Assembly: GCA_009937605.1 (NCBI GenBank)
Contig: JAACFG010000010.1
Span: forward strand, 1-36,858
DNA length: 36,858 nt
Direction: 5' to 3'
Source: Gammaproteobacteria bacterium
GTDB taxonomy: Bacteria > Pseudomonadota > Gammaproteobacteria > Steroidobacterales > Woeseiaceae
The notes under the pieces are model-generated. The model was not told where the DNA came from and did not search any database. It saw only the letters and a program-made list of their open reading frames with translations. Each line of letters opens with the position of its first letter. Position 1 is the first letter of the stretch. Below, piece by piece: positions 24,868 through 32,588 of this stretch. The position numbers and the translations under genes were made by a program.

Positions 24868-25932
24868 TCAAAAAGCCAGATCGAACTGCTTCTGACCGGG
24901 CCTGGAAAACCGTTTGCAATCAAGAGAATGCTGGTAGGAACTGCCCGCCAGGCCGAGCTTGCGGCTGGCTGCATGAAAACGGCTGGCCAGCATGTCCGCG
25001 TATGCGCCGCGGCCCGTCTGGCGAACGCCAAAGCGGGAATCGTAGGTAAGGCCGCCATTCGCCTGTCGCACCAGGCTCAATACGCGATCCTTGCGATCCG
25101 GAAAATGTGTCTGCAGCCATGCCGAGAAGATCTCCGACAACTCGTGCGGCAAGCGCAGAAAAATATAATGGGCCTGGCTGGCGCCTGCGCCAGCGACAGC
25201 TTCGAGAATGGACTCCATTTCATGGTCGTTGATGGCCGGGATAATTGGCGCAAGCAGCGCGCTGGTCCGAACCCCGTTCTCGGCCAACAGTTGCATCGCC
25301 TTGAGGCGAGATGCCGCCGAGGGGACCCTCGGTTCCATGACTCGCTTTAAATCGTCCTCCATCGTCGGAATGCTTATCGCGACCGAACATAGATTGTCCG
25401 CCGCAAGATCGGCGAGCAAGTCGAGGTCGCGGGCGATCAAGTTGCTCTTGGTAATGATATTGACGGGATGTCGGTATTCCACAAACTGTTCGAGCAGCTG
25501 TCGCGTAACCTCAAGCGTCTTCTCGGCTGGCTGGTAGGGGTCCGTATTCGCACCGATGGTTATCGGTTTGCACTCGTAGGATTTCTTTTCCCATTCCTCG
25601 AGCAGCCGGGCGGCGGCATTCGGTTTGTAGTAAATCTGCGTCTCGAAATCGAGGCCGGGCGAAAGGTCCAGGTAGCTGTGGCTGGGTCGCGCATAGCAGT
25701 ATATGCAACCGTGCTCGCAACCCTGGTAAGGATTGATCGAGCGGTCAAACGGGATATCGGGCGAACTATTGGTGCTGATGACCTGTCCAGCCTGCATGGC
25801 GCGCAGGACCGTTTGCGGCGCCTGCGCTGCTTTTTCGTGCGCGGCATCGGGATCCAGTTCGACCGGTCGTCGTTCGAATCGTCCGAGCGGCGCTGACACG
25901 GCGCCGCGTCCCTTGTGTGCACGAGTGGTCAT
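24868..25932 (-). CDS. PA0069-family radical SAM protein, SOS-controlled
   Basis: 354-residue radical S-adenosylmethionine protein of the spore-photoproduct-lyase-like PA0069 family. The iron-sulfur motif is CEHGCIYC (Cys72, Cys76, Cys79), preceded by NPYQG and followed by YARPSH. The N-terminus KGRGAVSAPLGRFE is the conserved opening of the family, which supports ATG 25932 as start. The reaction is not established for this family; relation to spore photoproduct lyase and the LexA box suggest a DNA-damage role. The promoter would put the first transcribed base only a few bases before the ATG, and there is no ribosome site. I recall PA0069 being listed among LexA-dependent genes of Pseudomonas aeruginosa, from memory. 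Confidence 0.9.
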   Translation of the reverse strand: MTTRAHKGRGAVSAPLGRFERRPVELDPDAAHEKAAQAPQTVLRAMQAGQVISTNSSPDIPFDRSINPYQGCEHGCIYCYARPSHSYLDLSPGLDFETQIYYKPNAAARLLEEWEKKSYECKPITIGANTDPYQPAEKTLEVTRQLLEQFVEYRHPVNIITKSNLIARDLDLLADLAADNLCSVAISIPTMEDDLKRVMEPRVPSAASRLKAMQLLAENGVRTSALLAPIIPAINDHEMESILEAVAGAGASQAHYIFLRLPHELSEIFSAWLQTHFPDRKDRVLSLVRQANGGLTYDSRFGVRQTGRGAYADMLASRFHAASRKLGLAGSSYQHSLDCKRFSRPGQKQFDLAF

Positions 25933-25942
25933 GATTGCGGGG

Positions 25943-25972
25943 ATTATACTGTATGTATATACAGTCTTTCAA
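25943..25972 (-). promoter_or_regulatory. SOS promoter with LexA box for the radical SAM gene
   Basis: On the minus strand: TTGAAA (25972-25967), an 18-base spacer and a perfect TATAAT (25948-25943). The spacer holds CTGT-N8-ACAG (25949-25964), a full match to the E. coli/gammaproteobacterial LexA operator. LexA would block polymerase directly. The -10 ends ten bases before the ATG. Confidence 0.9.
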
Positions 25973-25999
25973 TCCGGGGCTTAACTAGATGACTGGCAC

Positions 26000-26353
26000 C
26001 TAATTAAGGACACGGTAGCCGCGGCCGCGCAGGCATCGTTTGAATACCTGCTGTTTCTCGCGATCGGCATCGAGGCCTGAGCGTGTGCCGCCCCACAGCG
26101 CGCCATTGGCCGCGCCGCGACCGACGTCATTATTGATTGCCCCGCTGGCAGCGCCAACGACGGCGCCGGTTGTGCTGCCTTTCAAAACACCCTGGCTGAT
26201 ATGGATTGCCTCGGTGTAGACCTCACACTCATCCCAGTCGTTGGCGAACTTTTCCGGATCGACGCCCTTTGTGTCGACGATCGGATCGGGGTGCGCGGCG
26301 CACGCGACGAGCGCAGCGGTCACGAACATGAGGCAAACGGTGTTTCTATGCAT
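26000..26353 (-). CDS. Small glycine-zipper lipoprotein
   Basis: 117 residues. Signal with lipobox ALVAC (Cys18), then a short acidic part with two cysteines (DWDECEVY and KRCLRGRG) and a glycine-zipper membrane-insertion segment, GSTTGAVVGAASGAINNDVGRGAANG (about 59-84). Similar architecture to other small envelope lipoproteins with glycine zippers. Function unknown; possibly envelope stress or membrane packing. It lies downstream of mscS in the same direction, separated by two hairpins. No ribosome site is clear before ATG 26353. Confidence 0.8.
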   Translation of the reverse strand: MHRNTVCLMFVTAALVACAAHPDPIVDTKGVDPEKFANDWDECEVYTEAIHISQGVLKGSTTGAVVGAASGAINNDVGRGAANGALWGGTRSGLDADREKQQVFKRCLRGRGYRVLN

Positions 26354-26393
26354 AATGATATCAACGCACCACGGGCCAACTCGTTTACAAGGC

Positions 26394-26412
26394 TATCCGC
26401 TCGTGGCGGATA
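26394..26412. repeat. Hairpin between mscS and the lipoprotein gene
   Basis: TATCCGC, loop TCGTG, GCGGATA: a perfect 7-bp hairpin about 40 bases upstream of the lipoprotein ATG. No T-run follows on either strand. Confidence 0.4.
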
Positions 26413-26445
26413 CGGGAAACCAGCTGGTCCTTTGTCGAGCCTGAC

Positions 26446-26478
26446 GTGGACGACTAGCGTCGAGGGCTAGCCGTCCAC
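26446..26478. repeat. Larger inverted repeat just after the mscS stop
   Basis: GTGGACG-A-CTAGC, seven-base loop, GCTAG-C-CGTCCAC: 12 pairs with one mismatch, flanked by CTGGTC / GACCAG that could extend it. Could act as a terminator or RNA stabiliser for mscS, but lacks the T-run of an intrinsic terminator. Confidence 0.45.
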
Positions 26479-26489
26479 AAGACCAGGAC

Positions 26490-27338
26490 TTAGTCCTTGA
26501 CGGTATGCAGATGCACGTCCTGCTGCGGGAACGGGAACGAGATGCCTTCTTTGTCAAAGCGTTTCTTGATGGCCTCGGTCATGTCGAACATGACACCCCA
26601 GTAATCGGCTGTCTTGACCCACGGGCGTACGACGAAATTAACGCTGCTGTCCGCAAGTGCAGACACAGCGATCGTGCAGGCCGGCTCATCGAGAATGCGA
26701 TCGTCAGCATCGATGAGTTCCTGCAACGTTGAACGCACCTTGTCGAGATCATCGTCATAGCTGACACCCACTACCATGTCGACGCGGCGTTGATCGTTGG
26801 CCGAGTAGTTGGTGATGATGCTGTTCATGATCTGGCCGTTGGGGACAATGATCTGCTTGTTGTCGCCGGTCTTGAGGACCGTCGTCAGAATCTGCACTTC
26901 CACGACGACACCCGAAATTCCGGCGCCTTCAATAAAATCGCCCACCTTGTAGGGGCGGAACAGAACAATAAGCACGCCGGAAGCGAAATTGGACAGCGAG
27001 CCCTGCAACGCCAAACCGACGGCCAGGCCGGCAGCGCCAAAGATTGCGATGAACGATGTCGTCTGGATACCAAGCTGGCCAATTGCGGCGATAATGACAA
27101 TAACCATTAGAACCATGCGCTCGAGATTGCAGACGAAGGTCTGGAGTGTCTTGTCGACTTCCTGGGCTTGCATGACCTTGGCGGTGCCGCGCACGATCAG
27201 GTTGACGACGAGCTTACCTACATAAAATATCAATAGGGCGAGCACGAGATTGATTCCGAATTCGATGCCCTTCGTCTGCACCAGGAGCAAGAGCTCGTTC
27301 CAGTCGAAGCCGAGGTCAGGGATGTATTGTTCGTCCAT
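26490..27338 (-). CDS. Small-conductance mechanosensitive channel (MscS family)
   Basis: Releases solutes on hypo-osmotic shock. 282 residues, near E. coli MscS (286). Three membrane segments: about 23-48, 70-90 and the pore helix FIAIFGAAGLAVGLALQGSLSNFASGVLI, with the Ala/Gly packing pattern characteristic of TM3. The cytoplasmic beta domain follows (YKVGDFIEGAGISGVVVEVQILTTVLKTGDNKQIIVPNG) and a C-terminal part ends FPFPQQDVHLH. ATG 27338 has AGGA about eight bases upstream. It begins 14 bases after the propeller gene ends, on the same strand. Confidence 0.95.
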   Translation of the reverse strand: MDEQYIPDLGFDWNELLLLVQTKGIEFGINLVLALLIFYVGKLVVNLIVRGTAKVMQAQEVDKTLQTFVCNLERMVLMVIVIIAAIGQLGIQTTSFIAIFGAAGLAVGLALQGSLSNFASGVLIVLFRPYKVGDFIEGAGISGVVVEVQILTTVLKTGDNKQIIVPNGQIMNSIITNYSANDQRRVDMVVGVSYDDDLDKVRSTLQELIDADDRILDEPACTIAVSALADSSVNFVVRPWVKTADYWGVMFDMTEAIKKRFDKEGISFPFPQQDVHLHTVKD

Positions 27339-27352
27339 TTTCTTTTCCTTTC

Positions 27353-28471
27353 TTATTGTCCTGGAACACCTTCGAAGCCCGGTCGGAACCGGTAGATCCG
27401 GTACGGGCCGTTTGCCTCGATGTGTTCGCGAGATTGCAAAATGAGCTCAGGTAGCGCGCTGTCCGCAACGTACAAGTAGCCACCGGGACCAAATGAAAGT
27501 GCATCCGGCCACCGGATGTCCGGGGACTGAATGAGTGTCTTGAGGTCTCGGTCCTCTCCGACCACGAACACCGAACTGTGCTCCACGTCGGTTATGTAGA
27601 TATTACCCTCAAGATCAACACTTAGACCATCACTGAGTGGCTTGTCACTGTATCGCTCGATGCGGTTCGCGAGTTGACCGGGTGGTAATTTTTTATTGCG
27701 AAGATCAGACAGTTTGATGCGATACAGGCCGGACCCGCTGAGGGCACCGAAGTAAAGCCACTCGTGATCCAGGGCAATACCATCAATTCCACCGCGCAGT
27801 GACGCAATCCCGCCCAGGAACTTCATGTCCCGGTCCTGGCTCCGGATTACGTAATTTTCTGCCGAAACTGACGCATGCGATTCGAGAACGCGCCGCGCCT
27901 CGCCAGTTTCGACGTCGTACACGATGATCGCCGGTGATTTGCGCCAGAAACTTGCGTCGGCGATGACTATCGTGCCGCCATCCACAGAAATCTGCAGATC
28001 CTGCAGGAACGACCCGGCCGGGGCGATATCGGCGCTGAGTGCCTGGTGGCGGAGAACTTCATTTGTGTTCAGGTCGATGGCGACAATGCGAGCCGGCCGC
28101 AGGCCATGATTGCCGTGGTCAATCGTCCAGAGTCGATTGAAGCGATCAATGGCCAACCCCAGCACAGTATCGAACAACTCTGCCTGCGCGGCACCGGATG
28201 GGAACGGAACGGCTGCGCCGCGAACATATTCCAGCAGTTTGTTGCCGGTGGGTCTGGATTCGGGGTGGATCGTAAAGAACAGCCGGCCGTCTCGGTTTAC
28301 CGCGACATTACCGACTGGCTCTGAGAACTCGACAACCGTCTCGAGCGAGTCCGAATGTAACGTTGGCGCCGTCGATAAATCCGGGTACGGCGAGCCGCCG
28401 CCATACCGGACCCAAACGACTGTTGTGCCGATAAGCGCAAGTACTGTTAAGAACAGCAGAATATTTTTCAT
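27353..28471 (-). CDS. Major-royal-jelly/Yellow-family beta-propeller protein
   Basis: 372 residues with an N-terminal signal or anchor (ILLFLTVLALIGTTVVWV). The fold blocks NRLWTIDHGNHG, FLQDLQISVDGGTIVIADAS, PAIIVYDVETGEARRVLESHASV and GIDGIALDHEWLYFGALSGSGLYRI match the bacterial members of the MRJP / Yellow (L-dopachrome tautomerase-related) family. Expected in the periplasm or bound to the inner membrane. Insect relatives bind biogenic amines or act in pigment chemistry; the bacterial function is unknown. No strong ribosome site before ATG 28471. Upstream of mscS in the same direction, so perhaps co-transcribed. Confidence 0.85.
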   Translation of the reverse strand: MKNILLFLTVLALIGTTVVWVRYGGGSPYPDLSTAPTLHSDSLETVVEFSEPVGNVAVNRDGRLFFTIHPESRPTGNKLLEYVRGAAVPFPSGAAQAELFDTVLGLAIDRFNRLWTIDHGNHGLRPARIVAIDLNTNEVLRHQALSADIAPAGSFLQDLQISVDGGTIVIADASFWRKSPAIIVYDVETGEARRVLESHASVSAENYVIRSQDRDMKFLGGIASLRGGIDGIALDHEWLYFGALSGSGLYRIKLSDLRNKKLPPGQLANRIERYSDKPLSDGLSVDLEGNIYITDVEHSSVFVVGEDRDLKTLIQSPDIRWPDALSFGPGGYLYVADSALPELILQSREHIEANGPYRIYRFRPGFEGVPGQ

Positions 28472-28511
28472 CGTTGGCTGCTGTGGCCTGGCAGATATCC
28501 CCGCCGGAATT

Positions 28512-29408
28512 CTACATCAAAGGCGTGGTAATGCGGACCTGCAAAGCCACAATCCAAGCTATGGCGACCAGGCTAATCGCGGCGAAGCCAGCCAGTGCTT
28601 GCGTACGCGGGGGCGCCGGCATCTTACCGACGATGGTCAAAACCATGCCCGTACCAAATCCGCAGACGAATCCCAGGAGGTGGGCCCCGATATCTGTTCT
28701 CTCACTGCCAGTGCCGGTGAACATCAGCAATGCGAGTCCGCCTATCACCGGTCCATACTTAGTGGACCAGCGGTCCTGAGCCATTAGTTGAGCTCGCCAG
28801 ACATAGCCGGACAGGATACCCAGCATGGCAAATACAGCGGTTGAAGCCCCGATAGAGCGGTGCGTCATATCGAGCAACAGCGTGTTACACGCATTGCCGA
28901 GGGCTGCTGCGACGACGACGGACAGCCAGGCTACGCCCGGACCCAGCAGTCGGCCTGCGAAAATCCCGTAGAAGATGCCAAATACAAGATTGCCCAACAG
29001 ATGCTGGACGTCTCCATGGAGGGTCAACGATGTAATCGTTCGCCACCATTCGCCACTGCGAATCAATGTGCCGTCCACACGTCCGGCAGTTAGCCAGTCG
29101 GCCCCAAAAAAAGAGTAGCCCGCCATTCCAGCCACTATGCATACAACCAGCGTGTACCCGATAACGCCAGGCAGTGCTTCCTGGTAGACGATGCGTTTGC
29201 GCGGCTTCGGCCGTACCGGTGGATTCTCGTCCTCGTACAGCCGCAGTTCCTCGACAGCAGCGGCCGACACCTCCGCGGGCACCACCAATGCGCAGCTTTG
29301 GCCGTCATCTACCATTTGATAGGGGATCTTCGCGGCAGCGAGCACGAGCGCCCGATCGGAACATTCCTGCCGATTGCGACTCTCGTATACAACGCGAAGA
29401 TCTTCCAT
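28512..29408 (-). CDS. Rhomboid-family intramembrane serine protease with N-terminal soluble domain
   Basis: Cleaves membrane proteins inside the bilayer. From ATG 29408 (298 residues): an N-terminal cytosolic domain of about 70 residues (MEDLRVVYESRNRQECSDRALVLAAAKIPYQM in two parts, resembling DUF2007-type domains), a basic linker (RPKPRKR) and six or more membrane segments. Catalytic features: His131, His136 and Asn140 in HGDVQHLLGN, the nucleophile Ser189 in SIGASTAVF, and the base His243 in DIGAHLLGF. The dyad Ser-His is complete, so it is probably active. The frame extends upstream to 29624 but crosses the divergent gene. Substrates unknown. Confidence 0.92.
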   Translation of the reverse strand: MEDLRVVYESRNRQECSDRALVLAAAKIPYQMVDDGQSCALVVPAEVSAAAVEELRLYEDENPPVRPKPRKRIVYQEALPGVIGYTLVVCIVAGMAGYSFFGADWLTAGRVDGTLIRSGEWWRTITSLTLHGDVQHLLGNLVFGIFYGIFAGRLLGPGVAWLSVVVAAALGNACNTLLLDMTHRSIGASTAVFAMLGILSGYVWRAQLMAQDRWSTKYGPVIGGLALLMFTGTGSERTDIGAHLLGFVCGFGTGMVLTIVGKMPAPPRTQALAGFAAISLVAIAWIVALQVRITTPLM

Positions 29409-29463
29409 CGATTCAGGGTAGCAAGATTGCGGTAAGCTAGAATCCGCTTTATTGGGGGTGACT

Positions 29464-30009
29464 ATGAAAAAAACAATGCTTGCAGCAATGCTTGTCGCGT
29501 TTTCGACGACTGTGCCGGCAGAAGTCACTGACGCTGCGGCCAACGGATTTACAACAGTCAATGAAGTTGTAATCGGCTCCGGGCGTGCCGAAAGCTGGAT
29601 CGCAGCGGTTGACGAAGTTGGCAAGTGGTGGAGCTCGGATCATACGGTATCGGGAGATGCGGCCCGTATGAGCATCACTCCCGAACTGCAGGCTTGTTTC
29701 TGCGAGACACTCGGTGAAGAGGCTGGCGTGGTGCACCTGACCGTAACAATGATTAACCCCACTCACTTGCTGCGCATGACGGGCGGGCTCGGTCCGCTCG
29801 GCCTCATGGGCGTAGAGGGCAACATGACCTGGGAATTCAAGGACGCGGAAGACGGAACCCGGGTGGTGTTTACGTACGCCGTAGGCGGCTATGCGAGAGA
29901 CGGCCTGGACCAGATCGCACCGGCGGTTGACTACGTGATTGGTGAAGCGCTCGATCGCCTGAAGGCCTATGTCGAAACAGGCAGCCCGGAGGCCGCAGCC
30001 GTTGAGTGA
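29464..30009 (+). CDS. Secreted SRPBCC-fold protein
   Basis: 181 residues from ATG 29464, preceded by GGGGGTG. Signal peptide MKKTMLAAMLVAFSTTVPA, then a START/SRPBCC-like domain (VVIGSGRAESWIAAVDEVGKWWSSDHTVSG ... LRMTGGLGPLGLMGVEGNMTWEFKDAEDGTRVVFTYAVGGY). The wording WWSSDHTVSG is that of activator-of-Hsp90-like SRPBCC members, here exported. Two cysteines in the middle (ACFCET) are unusual. First of three genes with overlapping ends. Confidence 0.8.
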   Translation: MKKTMLAAMLVAFSTTVPAEVTDAAANGFTTVNEVVIGSGRAESWIAAVDEVGKWWSSDHTVSGDAARMSITPELQACFCETLGEEAGVVHLTVTMINPTHLLRMTGGLGPLGLMGVEGNMTWEFKDAEDGTRVVFTYAVGGYARDGLDQIAPAVDYVIGEALDRLKAYVETGSPEAAAVE

Positions 30010-30772
30010 AGTCTCGTACGCAAGGCCGTCATCAACGGTCGTTCTCGTCCGCCCCGCAAGTGGCGAGCCTGAATTATTTATGGTGCGGCGTCACTCGCAG
30101 ACCTCATTCGGCGATGCCTATGCCTTTCCCGGCGGCATCGTCGATCCGGAAGACAAACTGGTTCATGAGTACTGCCGCGGTGTAAGTTCGCGCGATGCGG
30201 ATTCGCGCCTGGGCGTCAGCGGTGAAGGGCTCGACTACTACAGCGCGGCGATACGCGAGTTGTTCGAGGAGTCCGGGGTCCTGCTCGCGAATCCGGACGA
30301 GGTTGCCGAAGGACCCGAAGCGGCGCGCGACGCCCTGAATGACGGCAGCGATAACTGGGCCGATTTCGTGCTCAGGAACGAGCTGGAATTGCAGTGTGAT
30401 GCGTTGCACTACGTCAGTCACTGGATCACACCACCGTCGATTGCGAAAAGATACTCAACACGATTTTTCGTAACTACCATGCCGGAACGGCAGACGGCCA
30501 TCCATTGCGGCGGAGAACTGACCGACTCATGCTGGATATCGGCGAATGATGTGCTTGCGGCGGGCAGAGCAGGCGAGCTCGAACTTCATTTTCCGACAAT
30601 TAAGACGCTTGAGAGTATTGCGCGACACAAGACTTTTGATGAGCTGATCGACTGGGCAGCATCGTGCGTGGAGTGGGGCGTCACAAGCATGCTGCCCATT
30701 ATGGTCGAGCGAGACGGCAAGGAAGCCGTCTCACTGCCAGGTGAAATAGACTACCCGGGAATTCAAACTTGA
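30002..30772 (+). CDS. Nudix hydrolase (NUDT7/NUDT19-like)
   Basis: Hydrolyses a nucleoside-diphosphate-linked compound, perhaps a CoA or acyl-CoA by analogy with NUDT19. The Nudix box is split as in that branch: AFPGGIVDPED, an insertion of about 30 residues, then AIRELFEESGVLL with the metal-binding glutamates. The start is taken as TTG 30002 with GGAGG nine bases upstream, giving 256 residues and an 8-base overlap with the preceding gene; ATG 29969 is an alternative with a weaker site. Its TGA overlaps the next start (TTGA). Confidence 0.86.
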   Translation: MSEVSYARPSSTVVLVRPASGEPELFMVRRHSQTSFGDAYAFPGGIVDPEDKLVHEYCRGVSSRDADSRLGVSGEGLDYYSAAIRELFEESGVLLANPDEVAEGPEAARDALNDGSDNWADFVLRNELELQCDALHYVSHWITPPSIAKRYSTRFFVTTMPERQTAIHCGGELTDSCWISANDVLAAGRAGELELHFPTIKTLESIARHKTFDELIDWAASCVEWGVTSMLPIMVERDGKEAVSLPGEIDYPGIQT

Positions 30773-31605
30773 CCGCATTTGGCCCTGCGATGGGACGATT
30801 CACCGAGTTGCGGCCAGGCATACGGCGGCTGGTCGCACCGAACCCATCAATAATGACAGGGCCAGGAACGAACACCTACCTGTTTGGCAGCGAAGAAATA
30901 GCGGTGCTCGATCCCGGGCCGATGATCGACAGTCATATTGAGGCGATCATTGAACTTGCCGATGCGCCGATCGGCTGGATTCTTGTGACGCACACTCACC
31001 CGGACCACTCGCCCGCGGCGAACGTGCTGGCGCAGATCACGGGCGGCGAACTAATCGGGCGGCCGACGCCCGAGGGGCCACACCAGGATGCAACGTTCTC
31101 TCCGCAATTTCTCGTGAGCGATGGTGAAAGGCTCGAGACAGACGAGTTTGTCATCGAGGCATTTCACACGCCCGGCCATGCATCCAATCATGTTTGCTAC
31201 CTGCACGAGGAGAGCAACTGGTTGTTTACAGGCGATCATGTGATAGACGGCTCGACCGTCGTAATCGACCCGCCAGACGGCAACATGAAACAATACATCG
31301 AGTCGCTACGGCGTGTTCGCGGATTAGATTGTGACGCCCTGGGTCCGGGTCACGGCGAGATCATACGTGATCCCGAACGTGTCATAGACTGGATCATCGG
31401 GCATCGCCTGCAGCGTGAGTCCAAGGTTGCTGCGGCGCTAACGGCGAACCCGAATCTCACAACCCGCGAACTCGTGCCGCACGTGTACAAGGACGTTGAC
31501 AAGAAGCTCTACGGCTGGGCGGAACGATCGTTACTGGCGCACTTGCTTAAGCTCGAGGAGGACGGAGCAGCGGCACGCACAGACGATCGCTGGTCGCCCG
31601 GCTAA
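30769..31605 (+). CDS. Metallo-beta-lactamase-fold hydrolase (LACTB2-like)
   Basis: 278 residues with the metal motif HTHPDH (about residues 74-79), a second histidine in TPGHASNH, the aspartate in FTGDHV and the final histidine in GPGHGE. A C-terminal helical domain (NLTTRELVPHVYKDVDKKLYGWAERSLLAHLLKLEEDG) is typical of the LACTB2-like branch, which includes endoribonucleases and thioester hydrolases. Starts at TTG 30769 (four-base overlap with the Nudix gene) or at ATG 30790. The coupling to a Nudix enzyme suggests a shared substrate such as an acyl-CoA, but this is inference. Its stop overlaps the korB stop. Confidence 0.87.
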   Translation: MTAFGPAMGRFTELRPGIRRLVAPNPSIMTGPGTNTYLFGSEEIAVLDPGPMIDSHIEAIIELADAPIGWILVTHTHPDHSPAANVLAQITGGELIGRPTPEGPHQDATFSPQFLVSDGERLETDEFVIEAFHTPGHASNHVCYLHEESNWLFTGDHVIDGSTVVIDPPDGNMKQYIESLRRVRGLDCDALGPGHGEIIRDPERVIDWIIGHRLQRESKVAAALTANPNLTTRELVPHVYKDVDKKLYGWAERSLLAHLLKLEEDGAAARTDDRWSPG

Positions 31606-32588
31606 TCCACAGTCCAGCTACTGGGTCCCCGGATGAAATCCGTGATGCTCTTCTTGCGCTCCATGCGCGACGGGTGGTGCGCATAAAAGGCGTCCTCGAA
31701 GCTGACTGCCGGCTGCCGGTAGATGACGCCCATCGCAACCGGCAAATGCAGGTCGATCAGCAGTCGCGCGACTATAGCGTTGCCTTCATCGTGAACCAGG
31801 ACTTCATTCAATGAGTCGGTGGCGTCTACAACCTCAAGCGACCACGTCTCCTGGTTGAAGCGAATACCTTTGTCATTATTCTCGCCGAAGAGCATGGGTT
31901 CGCCATGCTTCAGGTGCAGCTGCGTGTCAGCCGCAGTCTTGCGTTCCGTGAAGTTCGCAAACACGTCTTCGTTGTAGACGATGCAATTCTGGAAGATCTC
32001 GACAAACGCGGTGCCGGTAAACGCGTGCACCTGTCGCAGCACGTCACTCATTCCGACCTTGTCCGTGTCCACGCCGCGCGCAAAGAAATGCGCGCCACAA
32101 CCCATAACGAATTGCCCCGGCGAGATCGGCGCGTCCACCGAACCCCTGGGGCTCGATGGTGAGGTCGTGCCAATACGGGAAGTCGGCGAGTACTGACCTT
32201 TGGTCAGCCCGTAGATCTCGTTATTGAAGAGCAGAACCTTCAAACCAACATTGCGGCGCAGTGTGTGCATGAGATGGTTGCCGCCTATTGACAGTCCGTC
32301 ACCGTCGCCCGTGACGACCCATACATCGAGCTCCGGGTTTGCGAGCTTGAGGCCGGTAGCGATTGCGGGCGCACGCCCGTGGATCGTGTGAAAGCCGTAT
32401 GTCTCAATGTAGTAGGGGAAACGTGCCGCGCAGCCAATACCGGAAACGAATGCCGTATTCGCCGGGTTCGCCCCGACATCGGCCAATGCTTTCTGCACGG
32501 CCTTGAGAATGGCGTAGTCACCACAGCCCGGACACCAGCGTACTTCCTGGGATGTCGCAAAGTCTTTCGGCATTAATTTGTCGCTCAC
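31602..32588 (-). CDS. korB: 2-oxoacid:ferredoxin oxidoreductase beta subunit
   Basis: TPP-binding beta subunit of 2-oxoglutarate (or related 2-oxoacid) ferredoxin oxidoreductase. It starts with WCPGCGDYAIL (Cys19, Cys22), has Cys53 for the 4Fe-4S cluster, and the TPP/Mg site VVTGDGDGLSIGGNH with NNEIYGLTKGQ. 328 residues. GTG 32588 overlaps the korA stop by one base (TAGTG), with AGGTGA six bases upstream, so it is coupled to korA. The substrate is inferred from family resemblance to KorB. Confidence 0.93.
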   Translation of the reverse strand: MSDKLMPKDFATSQEVRWCPGCGDYAILKAVQKALADVGANPANTAFVSGIGCAARFPYYIETYGFHTIHGRAPAIATGLKLANPELDVWVVTGDGDGLSIGGNHLMHTLRRNVGLKVLLFNNEIYGLTKGQYSPTSRIGTTSPSSPRGSVDAPISPGQFVMGCGAHFFARGVDTDKVGMSDVLRQVHAFTGTAFVEIFQNCIVYNEDVFANFTERKTAADTQLHLKHGEPMLFGENNDKGIRFNQETWSLEVVDATDSLNEVLVHDEGNAIVARLLIDLHLPVAMGVIYRQPAVSFEDAFYAHHPSRMERKKSITDFIRGPSSWTVD

